From Candidatus Roseilinea sp. (GTDB taxonomy: Bacteria > Chloroflexota > Anaerolineae > J036 > Brachytrichaceae), in NCBI GenBank assembly GCA_026003755.1, contig BPHV01000001.1, positions 372,001 to 436,000 of the forward strand: a DNA stretch of 64,000 nt, given 5' to 3'. The notes beneath the pieces are model-generated. The model was not told the origin of the DNA. It did no database searches and worked only from the letters and a program-made list of their open reading frames with translations. Position 1 is the stretch's first letter. Each line of letters opens with the position of its first letter. Shown piece by piece: positions 1-9,102 of this stretch. A program made the position numbers and the translations under genes.

Positions 1-267
1 GTCGCGCGCCTCCTTTGGGCTGGCAAAGTGCGCCGGTTGACCATCCACGTACAACTGGCCTGCGCTGGGTGGATAGAGTCCGGCGAGGATCTTCATGAGC
101 GTGGATTTGCCGGCGCCGTTATCACCGACCACGCCCAGCACCTCTCCGCGGTAAAGCTTCAGGTATACGTCTTCCAGAGCCGTCACCGCGCCGAAGTACT
201 TGCAAATGCCGCGCGCTTCGATGACCGGCGTTCGTTCCGCTTCCGATGGACTTGTCGCTTGCGTCAT
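1..267 (-). CDS. Sugar ABC transporter ATP-binding protein, N-terminal part (cut by window edge)
   Basis: The first 89 codons of an ABC ATPase read off the left edge. The start ATG at 267 follows a strong GGAGGAGG Shine-Dalgarno sequence. The Walker A motif GDNGAGKST lies at about residues 49-57. The lead-in (ARGICKYFGAVTALEDV) is typical of RbsA/XylG/inositol-type ATPases, which energise uptake of monosaccharides or cyclitols at the inner membrane. It lies downstream of iolB-C-D-E on the same strand, so myo-inositol is the likely substrate; that is an inference from context. The Walker B motif, signature motif and any second ATPase half are outside the window. Confidence 0.85.
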   Translation of the reverse strand, partial: MTQATSPSEAERTPVIEARGICKYFGAVTALEDVYLKLYRGEVLGVVGDNGAGKSTLMKILAGLYPPSAGQLYVDGQPAHFASPKEARD

Positions 268-322
268 AGCCTCCTCCTATTCTCAACTCAAGAGCGCCTC
301 GGACGATCATCATCCTCGCCCT

Positions 323-1246
323 TTATATGCCTAAGCCTCTCAGGTAAGCGCGATTGCGCCGGGCGCTTTCTTTGGGCGTTCCCATCCCCGGCAGTACATC
401 TTGTTCGACGGTCACATAGCCCCGGTAGCCATGTTGCTTCAGCCACGCAACCACGCGGTCGAACGGCACACATCCGTGTCCTAACTCACAGAACACCCCG
501 CGGCGCACGGCGGTGTGATAGTCCCAGCCTTCGTCGGCAGCGCGTCGGGCCGTATCGGGCGCGCAATCTTTAAGATGGACATACGCAATGCGCGCCCAAA
601 ATCGCTCCAGCCCACGCATCACCTCATCGGCGGTAGGGCGTCCGCTGCCCAAGGCATAGTGGCCGGTGTCGAAGACCAGCCCGACGCGCTGCGGATCGGT
701 CAGCGTCAGCAGGCGGGCGATCTCCTCTGGCGTCTCGACGAAGCCGGCGCAGTGATGATGGAAGACGACGCGCAGACCCGTGGCCTCGGTCACGGCGCGG
801 GCGACCTGGTTCACGCCTTCGGCGAAGATGCGCCATTGGGCTTCGCTCAACGACATCGCCGGCGTGACGCGGCCGGCATGGCGGGCCCGCACCGGATCGC
901 TGGCGTTGTCATCGCTCAGGACGAGGAAGGGAGGATATTCCGGGTTGGCAACGGCCGCCAGCAATTGCGCGGTGCGCAGCGCGCGCGCTGCGCCCTCCAC
1001 ATGCGCAGCGCGGTCGGCGAAGCGCACCGGCACGAATGCCCCGGTCATCGTCAACCCGCGCCGCTCGAGTTCGTCGCGCAGCGCCGCCGGCTCGGTGGGC
1101 ATGAAGCCCCAATCGCCCAGCTCGACCCCGGTATAGCCGGTCTCAACGACTTCGTCGAGCATCTGAGCGTAGCCAATGCGACCGACCTGCGCGCCTTCAA
1201 ACTCCAATGTGCCCCAGGAACAGGGGGCGTTGCCGACACGGATCAT
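323..1246 (-). CDS. iolE: TIM-barrel sugar isomerase/epimerase-fold protein, probable myo-inosose-2 dehydratase
   Basis: A 307-residue xylose-isomerase-like TIM-barrel protein. It starts MIRVGNAPCSWGTLEFEG and carries the metal-site segments HHHCAGF, FDTGHY, HLKDC and VTVEQD expected of the IolE/IolI/IolH group. IolE removes water from 2-keto-myo-inositol to give the diketone cleaved by IolD. The neighbour upstream in the transcript is iolD (69 bp gap) and downstream is a sugar ABC ATPase, which supports an inositol role. IolI (inosose isomerase) or IolH are possible alternatives because they share the fold. ATG at 1246 was preferred to an in-frame TTG at 1252; no clear ribosome-binding site is visible. 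Confidence 0.75.
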   Translation of the reverse strand: MIRVGNAPCSWGTLEFEGAQVGRIGYAQMLDEVVETGYTGVELGDWGFMPTEPAALRDELERRGLTMTGAFVPVRFADRAAHVEGAARALRTAQLLAAVANPEYPPFLVLSDDNASDPVRARHAGRVTPAMSLSEAQWRIFAEGVNQVARAVTEATGLRVVFHHHCAGFVETPEEIARLLTLTDPQRVGLVFDTGHYALGSGRPTADEVMRGLERFWARIAYVHLKDCAPDTARRAADEGWDYHTAVRRGVFCELGHGCVPFDRVVAWLKQHGYRGYVTVEQDVLPGMGTPKESARRNRAYLRGLGI

Positions 1247-1314
1247 GGTCAATCGTTCGTCGTTGAACTTTCGATCACCCGCGTAAGACGAGCGACGGTC
1301 AATGGAGGATCGGT

Positions 1315-3189
1315 TTAGAACAACCGCTCCTCAGCGCGCTTCCTCTCCCACTCGCGGCGTGCTTCTCGCACCGCGGGCATTTCGCTGACTTCTGCGACCG
1401 GCACATCCCACCAGCTCTCGTAGCTGGGCACGCCTTCGTAGCGATCCACCTGCACGTAGACGACGGTAGTGACCTCGGTATGCTTGGCCGCCTGATAAGC
1501 CTGCACGAACTCATCGTAGGTGTGCGCCTTGAACACGGCTGCGCCCAGGCTTCGCGCGTTCGCGGCCAGGTCCACAGGCAGCGCTTCCACGTCGTCCTTC
1601 AATTCGTCGCCGGGCAGCCGGCCGTGGACTGGATAGACATAGCGCGTGCCGAAGCCGTCTTGGCCCAGCGAACGGCTGAGGCTGCCGATGCTCTTGAAGC
1701 CCTGGTTATCCACCAGCACGATGATGAGCTTATAGCCCTCTTGCACCGAAGTGACGATCTCCTGTGCCATCATCAGGTAACTGCCATCGCCCACCAACAC
1801 CGTCACTTCGCGCTCCGGCGCGGCCATCTTCACGCCGAGCCCGCCCGCGATCTCGTATCCCATGGTGCTATAGCCATATTCGAGGTGATAGTGCTTGGGG
1901 TGATGGGCGCGCCAAAGTTTGTGCAGGTCGCCCGGCATGCTGCCGGCGGCGTTGACGATCACGCCGTTCGGGTCGCTCAGCGCATTGATCGCGCCGATGA
2001 TCTCGCCCTGGCTGGGCAGTGGGCTGTGGCGGATGTCGTAGATGCGCTGCACCTCGCGGTCCCACGCGTCGTGCAGTTGGCGCGCGCGCGCCTCGTAGTC
2101 CGCTGGCGCGCGCCAGCCGGCCAGCGCCGGCAGCAGCTCTTCCAGCGCCGCGCGCGCATCCCCCGTGACGGCGATGGCCGCGTGCTTGTGGGCGTCAAAC
2201 TCTGCGATGTTGACGTTGATGAAGGTGACGTTGGGATGCTGGAAGGCGGTCTTGCTGGCCGTGGTGAAGTCGCTGTAGCGCGTGCCGATGCCGATCACCA
2301 CGTCGGCCTCGCGGGCGATGCGGTTGGCGGCAAAAGTCCCGGTCACGCCGATGGCGCCCAAGTTGAGCGGGTGGTCGTAGCGCAAGCTGCCCTTGCCGGC
2401 CATCGTCTCGGCAACGGGGATGCCGGTGGCGTCCACGAACCGCCGAAGCGCTTCGGTGGCTTCGGCGTAGATCACGCCGCCGCCGGCGATGATGAGCGGT
2501 TGCTTGCTGCGGCGGATGACCTCGGCGGCGCGGCGGAGCGCGACCAGGTCGGGGCGCGGCCGGGGCACATGCCACACGCGCTCGCGGAAGAAGTGCGCCG
2601 GATAGTCAAACGCCTCGGCCTGCACATCTTGCGGCAGCGCCAGCGTCACTGCACCGGTCTCGGCCGGGCTGGTGAGCACGCGCATCGCTTCGGGCAGCGC
2701 CGTGAGAATTTGATCGGGTCGGTTGATGCGATCCCAGTAACGGCTGACCGGCTTGAAACAGTCGTTGACCGAGACATCCTGCGAGTGTTCGCTCTCCAAT
2801 TGCTGGAGCACCGGTGCCACATTGCGGCGGGCGAAGATGTCGCCGGGCAGCAGCAGCACCGGCAGCCGGTTGATCGTGGCAGCGGCCGCGCCGGTGATCA
2901 TGTTGGTCGCGCCCGGACCGATCGAGCTGGTGCAGACGAGCGTCTGCAGTCGGTTCTTCATGCGCGCATAGGCGGCAGCGGTATGCACCATCGCCTGCTC
3001 GTTACGACACAGGTAGTAGCGAAAGTCGAGGTTTTGCTGCAGGGCCTGGGCGATGCCGGCGATGTTGCCGTGGCCGAAGATGCCGAAGCAGCCGGCAAAT
3101 AACGGCTGGGTGTGGCCGTCGCGCTCGGTGTGCTGGGCCTTCAGAAACTTGATGACGGCCTGGGCAGTGGTCAGACGAATTGAACTCAT
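1315..3189 (-). CDS. iolD: 3D-(3,5/4)-trihydroxycyclohexane-1,2-dione hydrolase
   Basis: A 624-residue thiamine-diphosphate enzyme of the acetolactate-synthase superfamily, full length for IolD. It shows the N-terminal pyrimidine-binding domain, a central domain and a C-terminal pyrophosphate-binding domain with GDGSYLMMAQEI followed by DNQGF. IolD hydrolytically opens the cyclohexanedione ring to 5-deoxy-glucuronate, the step between IolE and IolB. The N-terminal LTTAQAVIKFLKAQ and the region FGIFGHGNIAGIAQAL are characteristic. ATG at 3189 has AGGAG eight bases upstream and overlaps the stop codon of the upstream remnant ORF (ATGA), so translation may be coupled. Part of the minus-strand iol operon. 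Confidence 0.93.
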   Translation of the reverse strand: MSSIRLTTAQAVIKFLKAQHTERDGHTQPLFAGCFGIFGHGNIAGIAQALQQNLDFRYYLCRNEQAMVHTAAAYARMKNRLQTLVCTSSIGPGATNMITGAAAATINRLPVLLLPGDIFARRNVAPVLQQLESEHSQDVSVNDCFKPVSRYWDRINRPDQILTALPEAMRVLTSPAETGAVTLALPQDVQAEAFDYPAHFFRERVWHVPRPRPDLVALRRAAEVIRRSKQPLIIAGGGVIYAEATEALRRFVDATGIPVAETMAGKGSLRYDHPLNLGAIGVTGTFAANRIAREADVVIGIGTRYSDFTTASKTAFQHPNVTFINVNIAEFDAHKHAAIAVTGDARAALEELLPALAGWRAPADYEARARQLHDAWDREVQRIYDIRHSPLPSQGEIIGAINALSDPNGVIVNAAGSMPGDLHKLWRAHHPKHYHLEYGYSTMGYEIAGGLGVKMAAPEREVTVLVGDGSYLMMAQEIVTSVQEGYKLIIVLVDNQGFKSIGSLSRSLGQDGFGTRYVYPVHGRLPGDELKDDVEALPVDLAANARSLGAAVFKAHTYDEFVQAYQAAKHTEVTTVVYVQVDRYEGVPSYESWWDVPVAEVSEMPAVREARREWERKRAEERLF

Positions 3190-3464
3190 CGCGGCGCTCC
3201 TAAAGAAGAGTTGTCGTGAGTGGCGAGGGGGAAGTCGGAAGTTAAGCTATACGCGTAGCCCTCCGCGATATTTGCGCCGATAGATCCAACCGCGCGATAT
3301 AGCCGATCGGATAGTGAGCGGGTTCTTGGGTTCAGCACTAATTTGGACAGATCATGCCAAGCAATGTCTGACATGAATAACACCAAGCGATGGGCAAGAA
3401 GCGTCCATAAACGCTCGTTCGTGATTGCCGGAGGCACAGACTTCATCCATTCGTCGGCGTTCAT
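3186..3464 (-). pseudogene. Truncated four-helix-bundle (23S rRNA intervening-sequence type) protein
   Basis: About 92 codons. The first ~65 residues match the four-helix-bundle/IVS protein family: LAHRLVLFMSDIAWHD, then LYRAVGSIGANIAEGY, the family hallmark. Family members run to about 120 residues with further helices after AEGY. Here the frame turns into unrelated sequence and stops at the iolD start, so the second half of the bundle is missing. A good AGGAGG lies six bases from ATG 3464. It sits between iolC and iolD in an operon that normally has nothing there. It is probably the remains of an inserted gene whose 3' end was lost, now sharing ATGA with iolD. Confidence 0.6.
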
Positions 3465-3514
3465 CATCAACCTCCTCACTCCCGACTCTCGACTCCCGCG
3501 CAGGTAATCAGCGC

Positions 3515-4531
<1,017 letters not shown>

Positions 4532-4533
4532 CG

Positions 4534-5437
4534 TCAATCGCAATTCCCGATTCGATACAGCGGCACGCGCGGATCTCGGCTGCGATACGTGGCCTTCACC
4601 CACGCATAGCGCGGATCCTCGCTGTTGGCCAGCGATTGTGCGCTGCCGGCCAACACGTTCAAGTAGTACGTCGTGTACCCTGGCGGGCTGGCGACCGGGT
4701 GATAGCCCTCCGGCACCAGCACAACGTCATTTTGGCGCGCCGTCACCACGGCGTCAATCGGCATGCCGGCGCGGTGCAGCGGCGATTCGGGATCGGTGTA
4801 GATGCGTTGATAGGCATACCCTTCGGGGCGATCGAACTTGTAGAAGTACACCTCCTCCAAGTCGGCCTCGGCGATGCGGCCCTGCTCATCGGTCTTGTGA
4901 ACGTCGTGTTTGTGGGGCGGGTAGCTGCTCCAATTGCCGCCCGGCGTATAGACCTCGACCACCACCAGCCGGTGGCAATCGAACCCCGGCGGGATGATGG
5001 TGTTGATCTGGCGCGTGGCATGATCACCGCCGCGGATTTCAACCGTCACATCTGTGGGAAGAATTAAACGGGCCGGGTGATCTTGATCGGTCGGCGCCCA
5101 GGCCAGCGCGATTTCGGCGTCCGTCTGCGCCGCAACGCTGAACGTCATCCGACGAGGCAGATAAACCGCGTAGGGCAAGCCCTCGAAAACCGATGCGCGT
5201 TGGCCGATGTCGCGCCAGCGGCCGGCGTCGGCATCCAGGCTGATGACTCCGCTGAGCACGACCAGCCCCAGCTCGTTTTCCTCCGGTCGTGTGGGTGTAG
5301 CTTTCGCCCTTCGGCAGACGACGCACCTCGAAGGCGATGAATTCCCAGCCGGCCAGCGTGGGCGTCACGCGCGTGATCAGCCCGGGATCGCCGAATGGCT
5401 TTGGATGAACGACGAGGTTCGTGTGATCGTATCGCAC
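4534..5437 (-). CDS. iolB: 5-deoxy-glucuronate isomerase, carrying a +1 frameshift
   Basis: IolB isomerises 5-deoxy-glucuronate to 5-dehydro-2-deoxygluconate. The conserved body is clear: VVEVYTPGGNWSSYPPHKHD (cupin metal ligands), then EEVYFYKFDRPEGYAYQRIY and VLVPEGYHPV. The N-terminus (GTG 5437, RYDHTNLVVHPKPFGDPG, with GGAGG upstream) is in a different frame from the rest. Skipping one G near 5281-5284 joins GESYTHTTG to ENELGLVVLSG and restores a family-length protein of about 300 residues. This is either a real inactivating lesion, a programmed shift or a sequencing error. Everything downstream (iolC-iolD-iolE) looks intact, which favours error or very recent damage. Confidence 0.85.
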
Positions 5438-5465
5438 GCGCGTATCCCTCCAGGATCACGCGCCT

Positions 5466-5493
5466 ATTATGCATAGTTTCGATTCAAAATCAA
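5466..5493 (-). promoter_or_regulatory. Candidate iol operon promoter
   Basis: Read on the minus strand: -35 TTGATT (5493-5488), 16-base spacer, -10 CATAAT (5471-5466). The GTG start of iolB lies about 29 bases downstream of the -10, behind a GGAGGG ribosome-binding site. This is the only AT-rich stretch upstream of the operon. Confidence 0.45.
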
Positions 5494-5516
5494 GAGGGGG
5501 GCAAAAATTTTCGATT
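5477..5516. promoter_or_regulatory. Paired TTTCGATT direct repeats over the iol promoter
   Basis: TTTCGATT occurs at 5477-5484 and again at 5509-5516, exactly 32 bases apart (about three helical turns). One copy overlaps the promoter spacer and the other lies upstream of the -35. The arrangement suits a dimer or tetramer of a repressor bound on one DNA face, for example an inositol-responsive regulator. No regulator gene is in the window. Confidence 0.35.
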
Positions 5517-5590
5517 GGAACTATACAAACTGCTCATCCGAAAACCCACCGCTTCGAGGGCGCACTTAGCGAGCTCGGAGAACGATGCGC

Positions 5591-5651
5591 AACGTGATCC
5601 TTCGCTTTCCCGAAGTTAGGCAGGCGCTAATGCACTGTCCGTCGGCGCGTC
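5591..5651. repeat. Dispersed intergenic repeat, copy 1
   Basis: About 54-60 bases beginning AACGTGATCC and containing CCCGAAGTTAGGCA recur at 63782-63842 with roughly four of five bases conserved. Both copies lie between genes. The surrounding 5520-5942 stretch contains no recognisable gene; short frames in it are not protein-like. Confidence 0.6.
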
Positions 5652-5942
5652 CACACTGCGGATGCACCGCCCTACCAAGCTGAGGCGTAGGCGTGGGTCC
5701 CAAACCCGACAGACAAGGGACAAAGCACCTTACCGAATCCACCGTTGAACAGGCTCGATTGCACGAGGCGACTGCGTTTGGTCCTACACGACTCTCCCCG
5801 CGTGTGTAGCCCGGGCGATGAGCCTGAGTGTGCATCTGGCGAAGGAGCAGGCGCAAGCGACGGAGGACGGGCGCAGGCCATGCCCTGTACTTGTCCCTGC
5901 CGCACGATGCACCGATGAGTCCAAGGGAGACCGATTAGGTCG

Positions 5943-5948
5943 TACAAT
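5943..5948 (+). promoter_or_regulatory. Candidate -10 element upstream of lysJ
   Basis: TACAAT ends eight bases before the lysJ ATG and there is no Shine-Dalgarno sequence. Transcription would start at or next to the ATG, suggesting a leaderless mRNA. No convincing -35 box is visible. Confidence 0.35.
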
Positions 5949-5956
5949 GCCTGGCT

Positions 5957-7120
5957 ATGACGCACTCCATCCGGGAAATCGAGCAGCGCTTTACCTCAGG
6001 TGTGTATCCGAAGCGCGACCTGACCCTCGTGCGCGGCAAGGACGCGACCGTATGGGATGAGGAGGGGCGCGCCTATGTGGACTGCGTGGGCGGACAAGGC
6101 GTAAGCACCTTGGGACACGCCAACGAAGCCGTAGCCCGCGCGATTGCCGAGCAAGCGCTGAAGCTGATCTCGTGCCCTGAGATTTTCTACAACGACACGC
6201 GCGCGCAGTTCGAGGCGCTGCTCATATCCGTCCTGCCGGCTGGGTTGGAGCGGGTTTATCTGTGCAACAGCGGCGCCGAAGCCGTCGAGGCGGCCATCAA
6301 ATTCGCGCGCCTGAGCACGGGGCGGTCGAACATCGTGGCAACCGTGCGCGCCTTCCACGGGCGCACCTTGGGCGCGCTGAGCGCTACCTACGAGCCGAAA
6401 TACCGCGAACCATTTCAACCGCTCGTGCCGGGATTCAGCCACGTGCCCTACAACAACATCGAGGCGCTGGCCGCGGCTGTGAACGATCAGACTGCTGCTG
6501 TCTTAATCGAAGCCGTTCAGGGCGAAGGCGGCGTCCATCCCGGCGCGCCGGAGTACCTGCGCGCCGCGCGTGAGATCACCGAGCAGCACGGCGCGCTGCT
6601 GATCGTGGACGAAGTGCAGACCGGCTTCGCCCGCACCGGCCGGTGGTTTGCTGTCGAACACAGCGGCATCGCACCCGACCTGATGCCGATGGGCAAAGCC
6701 ATCGCCGGGGGCGTGCCGATGGGCGCTGTAGGGATCCGCCCCACCGTGAAGAACTTGGCTCCCGGCGTGCACGGCAGCACCTTCGGCGGCAACCCGCTGG
6801 CCTGCGCAGCCGGCATCGCCTCGATCCACGAGATGAAGCGACTCGACCTGCCCCGCCAGGCCGCCGAGAAAGGGGCTTATTTCAAAGAGCGGTTGGAGGA
6901 AGTGAACGCCCCGGTCATCCGCGAAGTGCGCGGCGCCGGATTGTTGATCGGCGTCGAATTGAAGACGAAAGTCGCGCCCTACCTGCGCGCGCTGCAAGCC
7001 GAAGGGGTGCTGGCGCTGCCGGCCGGCCTCAACGTGCTGCGCTTTCTGCCCCCGGCTGTCATCACCTACGAACAGATTGACTTTGTTGTGGAGAAGACCG
7101 CCAAAGTCCTCGCTGCGTAG
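5957..7120 (+). CDS. lysJ: [LysW]-aminoadipate semialdehyde / acetylornithine aminotransferase
   Basis: A 387-residue class III PLP aminotransferase. It carries NSGAEAVEAA (phosphate binding), AFHGRT, DEVQTGFARTG at about 218-228 and the PLP lysine in MGKAIAGGVP (K247). Members of this group transaminate acetylornithine (ArgD) or the LysW-bound semialdehyde (LysJ), and some do both. The next metabolic genes are lysK-like and a homocitrate synthase, so I favour lysine synthesis by the aminoadipate route using glutamate as amino donor. The start follows a TACAAT box with no ribosome-binding site, and the gene is the first of a plus-strand operon. A dual role in arginine synthesis cannot be excluded. 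Confidence 0.85.
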   Translation: MTHSIREIEQRFTSGVYPKRDLTLVRGKDATVWDEEGRAYVDCVGGQGVSTLGHANEAVARAIAEQALKLISCPEIFYNDTRAQFEALLISVLPAGLERVYLCNSGAEAVEAAIKFARLSTGRSNIVATVRAFHGRTLGALSATYEPKYREPFQPLVPGFSHVPYNNIEALAAAVNDQTAAVLIEAVQGEGGVHPGAPEYLRAAREITEQHGALLIVDEVQTGFARTGRWFAVEHSGIAPDLMPMGKAIAGGVPMGAVGIRPTVKNLAPGVHGSTFGGNPLACAAGIASIHEMKRLDLPRQAAEKGAYFKERLEEVNAPVIREVRGAGLLIGVELKTKVAPYLRALQAEGVLALPAGLNVLRFLPPAVITYEQIDFVVEKTAKVLAA

Positions 7121-7121
7121 T

Positions 7122-7991
7122 ATGAACACATTTCCACTGACCAACGCCATCCCGGCCCACGAGGAGATAGAACGCCCCTCCTCGATAGGAGAGACGATGT
7201 TCATCCGCCATTGGCAGCCGGAAGGCGAAACGCGCGGCTCGGCGGTGCTTGCGCATGGCGTCTTCGAGCACAGCGGGCGCTATCACCACGTCGCCGAGCG
7301 CTTCACGCGACGCGGATATCAGGTCTGGGCGCCCGACCACTACGGGCATGGCCGCTCGGCCGGCCCGCGCGGATACATCCAGCATCCGAATCATTTCATA
7401 GACGATCTCAAACTCGTCGTCGAACTGGCGACGATGGAAACCGGATACAAGCCGATCTTGCTGGGGCACAGCATGGGCGGCGCAATCGCCGCGCTATACG
7501 CCATCCGGCGACAAGAGACGCTGCGCGCGCTGGTGTTATCGTCGCCGGCGTTGCGCATCCACGCTGCGAACTTCGTCATCGCCATCGGACGCATCGCCAG
7601 TAACCTCATCCCGGCTGCGCCGATGCCCAGCAGGCTCTGGCAACCTGCGACGCACAACCCGGCCTGGGAAGCGTGGAAGGCGAGCGATGCGCTTCGACAC
7701 AACCGGCTGACCTTTCGCACCGCCCGGTTCATCGTGGACGCCGGCGAAGAAGCGCGCGCCAAAGCGCACACCCTGGGCATCCCGGTGCTGATGCTGGTGG
7801 CCGGCGATGACACCTACGTGGATAAGCGCGGCGCGCACGAGTTCTTCGCGCGGTTGCCGGCCGGCATCGGCGAACTTCACGAATATGCCGGCTTTTACCA
7901 CGAAATCTTCAACGAGGTCGAGCGAGAGACGCCGCTCGGCGACCTGGACGCATGGTTGGAGAAGCTGGACGGGGGTTCAAGGCATGGTTGA
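7122..7991 (+). CDS. Alpha/beta hydrolase, monoacylglycerol lipase / lysophospholipase type
   Basis: 289 residues with the hallmarks of monoglyceride lipases: AHGVFEHSGRYHHVAE (oxyanion region), PDHYGHGRSAGPRG, nucleophile elbow LLGHSMGGAIA, acid in AGDDTYVD and histidine in YAGFYHEIFNE. It probably hydrolyses monoacylglycerols or similar esters. It begins one base after the lysJ stop and its last eight bases overlap lysK, so it is embedded in the lysine operon although it has no known role there. A second possible start at 7197 has a better ribosome-binding site (AGGAG) but would remove residues that align with the family. Confidence 0.82.
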   Translation: MNTFPLTNAIPAHEEIERPSSIGETMFIRHWQPEGETRGSAVLAHGVFEHSGRYHHVAERFTRRGYQVWAPDHYGHGRSAGPRGYIQHPNHFIDDLKLVVELATMETGYKPILLGHSMGGAIAALYAIRRQETLRALVLSSPALRIHAANFVIAIGRIASNLIPAAPMPSRLWQPATHNPAWEAWKASDALRHNRLTFRTARFIVDAGEEARAKAHTLGIPVLMLVAGDDTYVDKRGAHEFFARLPAGIGELHEYAGFYHEIFNEVERETPLGDLDAWLEKLDGGSRHG

Positions 7992-9078
7992 CGATTCGCC
8001 ATTGCGCCTGATCGCGCTGCTCGAACAATGCGTGCGCATCCCCTCGCTCAGCGGGCAGGAGCGCGCCGCGGCGGATTTTCTGTGCAGTGAGATGCGCCGA
8101 CGTCGCTTCGACCACGCGTTCATTGACGAGGCCGGCAATGCCATCGGCGTGATCGGCCGTGGCGCACGCCAAATCGTGCTGCTGGGTCACATAGACACGG
8201 TGAGCGGCCATGTGCCGGTGCGCTACGAAGACGGCAAACTCTACGGGCGAGGCACGGTGGATGCCAAGGGGCCGCTATGCGCTTTCATCCTCGCTGCCGA
8301 GGCGCTGGCCCAGGCGATTGCGCCGGAATGGCAGATCATCGTCGCCGGCGCCGTGGAAGAAGAAGCGGCAACCTCCAAGGGGGCGCGTTTCGTCGCGACG
8401 CAATACCGGCCGGAGATGTGCATCATCGGCGAGCCGAGCGGCGCCGACGGCATTACGCTGGGCTACAAAGGGCGCCTGCTGATTCAGGCGCACGTCGAGC
8501 GCCCGTCGCAACATACGGCAATCCCCGAACCGAGCGTCAGCGAATCGGCCGTCCTGCTGTGGAACCACGTCAAAGCGCTGGCCGACGCATGGAACGCAGA
8601 CAAGCCCAAGGCCTTCGACCAAGTGTTGCCATCGCTGCGCAGGATCCAGTCTGGCGACGATGGGCTGCGCGAATGGTGCGACATGCTCATCGGCGTGCGA
8701 TTGCCGATTGAGTTTGGGCCGGATGCGCTGCAGCGCGAGATCGAAGCCTGGCGAGCGGGGCGACCTGATGCGCATCGCTTCGCGTTGAGCTTCAGCGGGG
8801 CCGAGCCGGCCTGGCGCGCTCCCAAAGATACGCCTCTAGCGCGCGCGTTTGTGGATGCCATTCGCGCAGAAAAGATGCGGCCGGCTTTCAAGCTCAAAAC
8901 AGGCACGGCCGACTTCAACGTGGTTGGGCCGGTTTGGAACTGCCCGATCATCGCCTACGGCCCAGGCGATTCATCGCTCGACCATACGCCGCACGAGCAC
9001 ATCGCTATTGACGAGTTTGCGAAGGCGGTGAGAGTACTCATTGGCGCGCTGCGATCTTTGGTCGCCGCCAAAACATGA
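7984..9078 (+). CDS. lysK: [LysW]-lysine hydrolase (M20 metallopeptidase family)
   Basis: 364 residues. M20-family metal and catalytic residues are in order: GHIDTVSG, YGRGTVDAKGP, GAVEEEAATS, IIGEPSG and the late DHTPHEH. LysK/ArgE-type enzymes release lysine (or ornithine) from the carrier amino group in the last step of the pathway. The N-terminus (RIPSLSGQERAAADFL) and the short lid domain fit LysK better than succinyl-diaminopimelate desuccinylase. ATG 7984 overlaps the upstream lipase gene by eight bases. Placement beside lysJ and homocitrate synthase is the main support for the substrate. LysW, LysX, LysY and LysZ are not in the window. Confidence 0.85.
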   Translation: MVDDSPLRLIALLEQCVRIPSLSGQERAAADFLCSEMRRRRFDHAFIDEAGNAIGVIGRGARQIVLLGHIDTVSGHVPVRYEDGKLYGRGTVDAKGPLCAFILAAEALAQAIAPEWQIIVAGAVEEEAATSKGARFVATQYRPEMCIIGEPSGADGITLGYKGRLLIQAHVERPSQHTAIPEPSVSESAVLLWNHVKALADAWNADKPKAFDQVLPSLRRIQSGDDGLREWCDMLIGVRLPIEFGPDALQREIEAWRAGRPDAHRFALSFSGAEPAWRAPKDTPLARAFVDAIRAEKMRPAFKLKTGTADFNVVGPVWNCPIIAYGPGDSSLDHTPHEHIAIDEFAKAVRVLIGALRSLVAAKT

Positions 9079-9102
9079 CGCGCGCCCCTTCACACCGAAG
9101 CT

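Noticed and set aside
1480-3102. Long plus-strand open frame (540 codons)
   Set aside because: Antisense to iolD; His/Arg/Val-rich composition with no family resemblance, an artefact of high GC.
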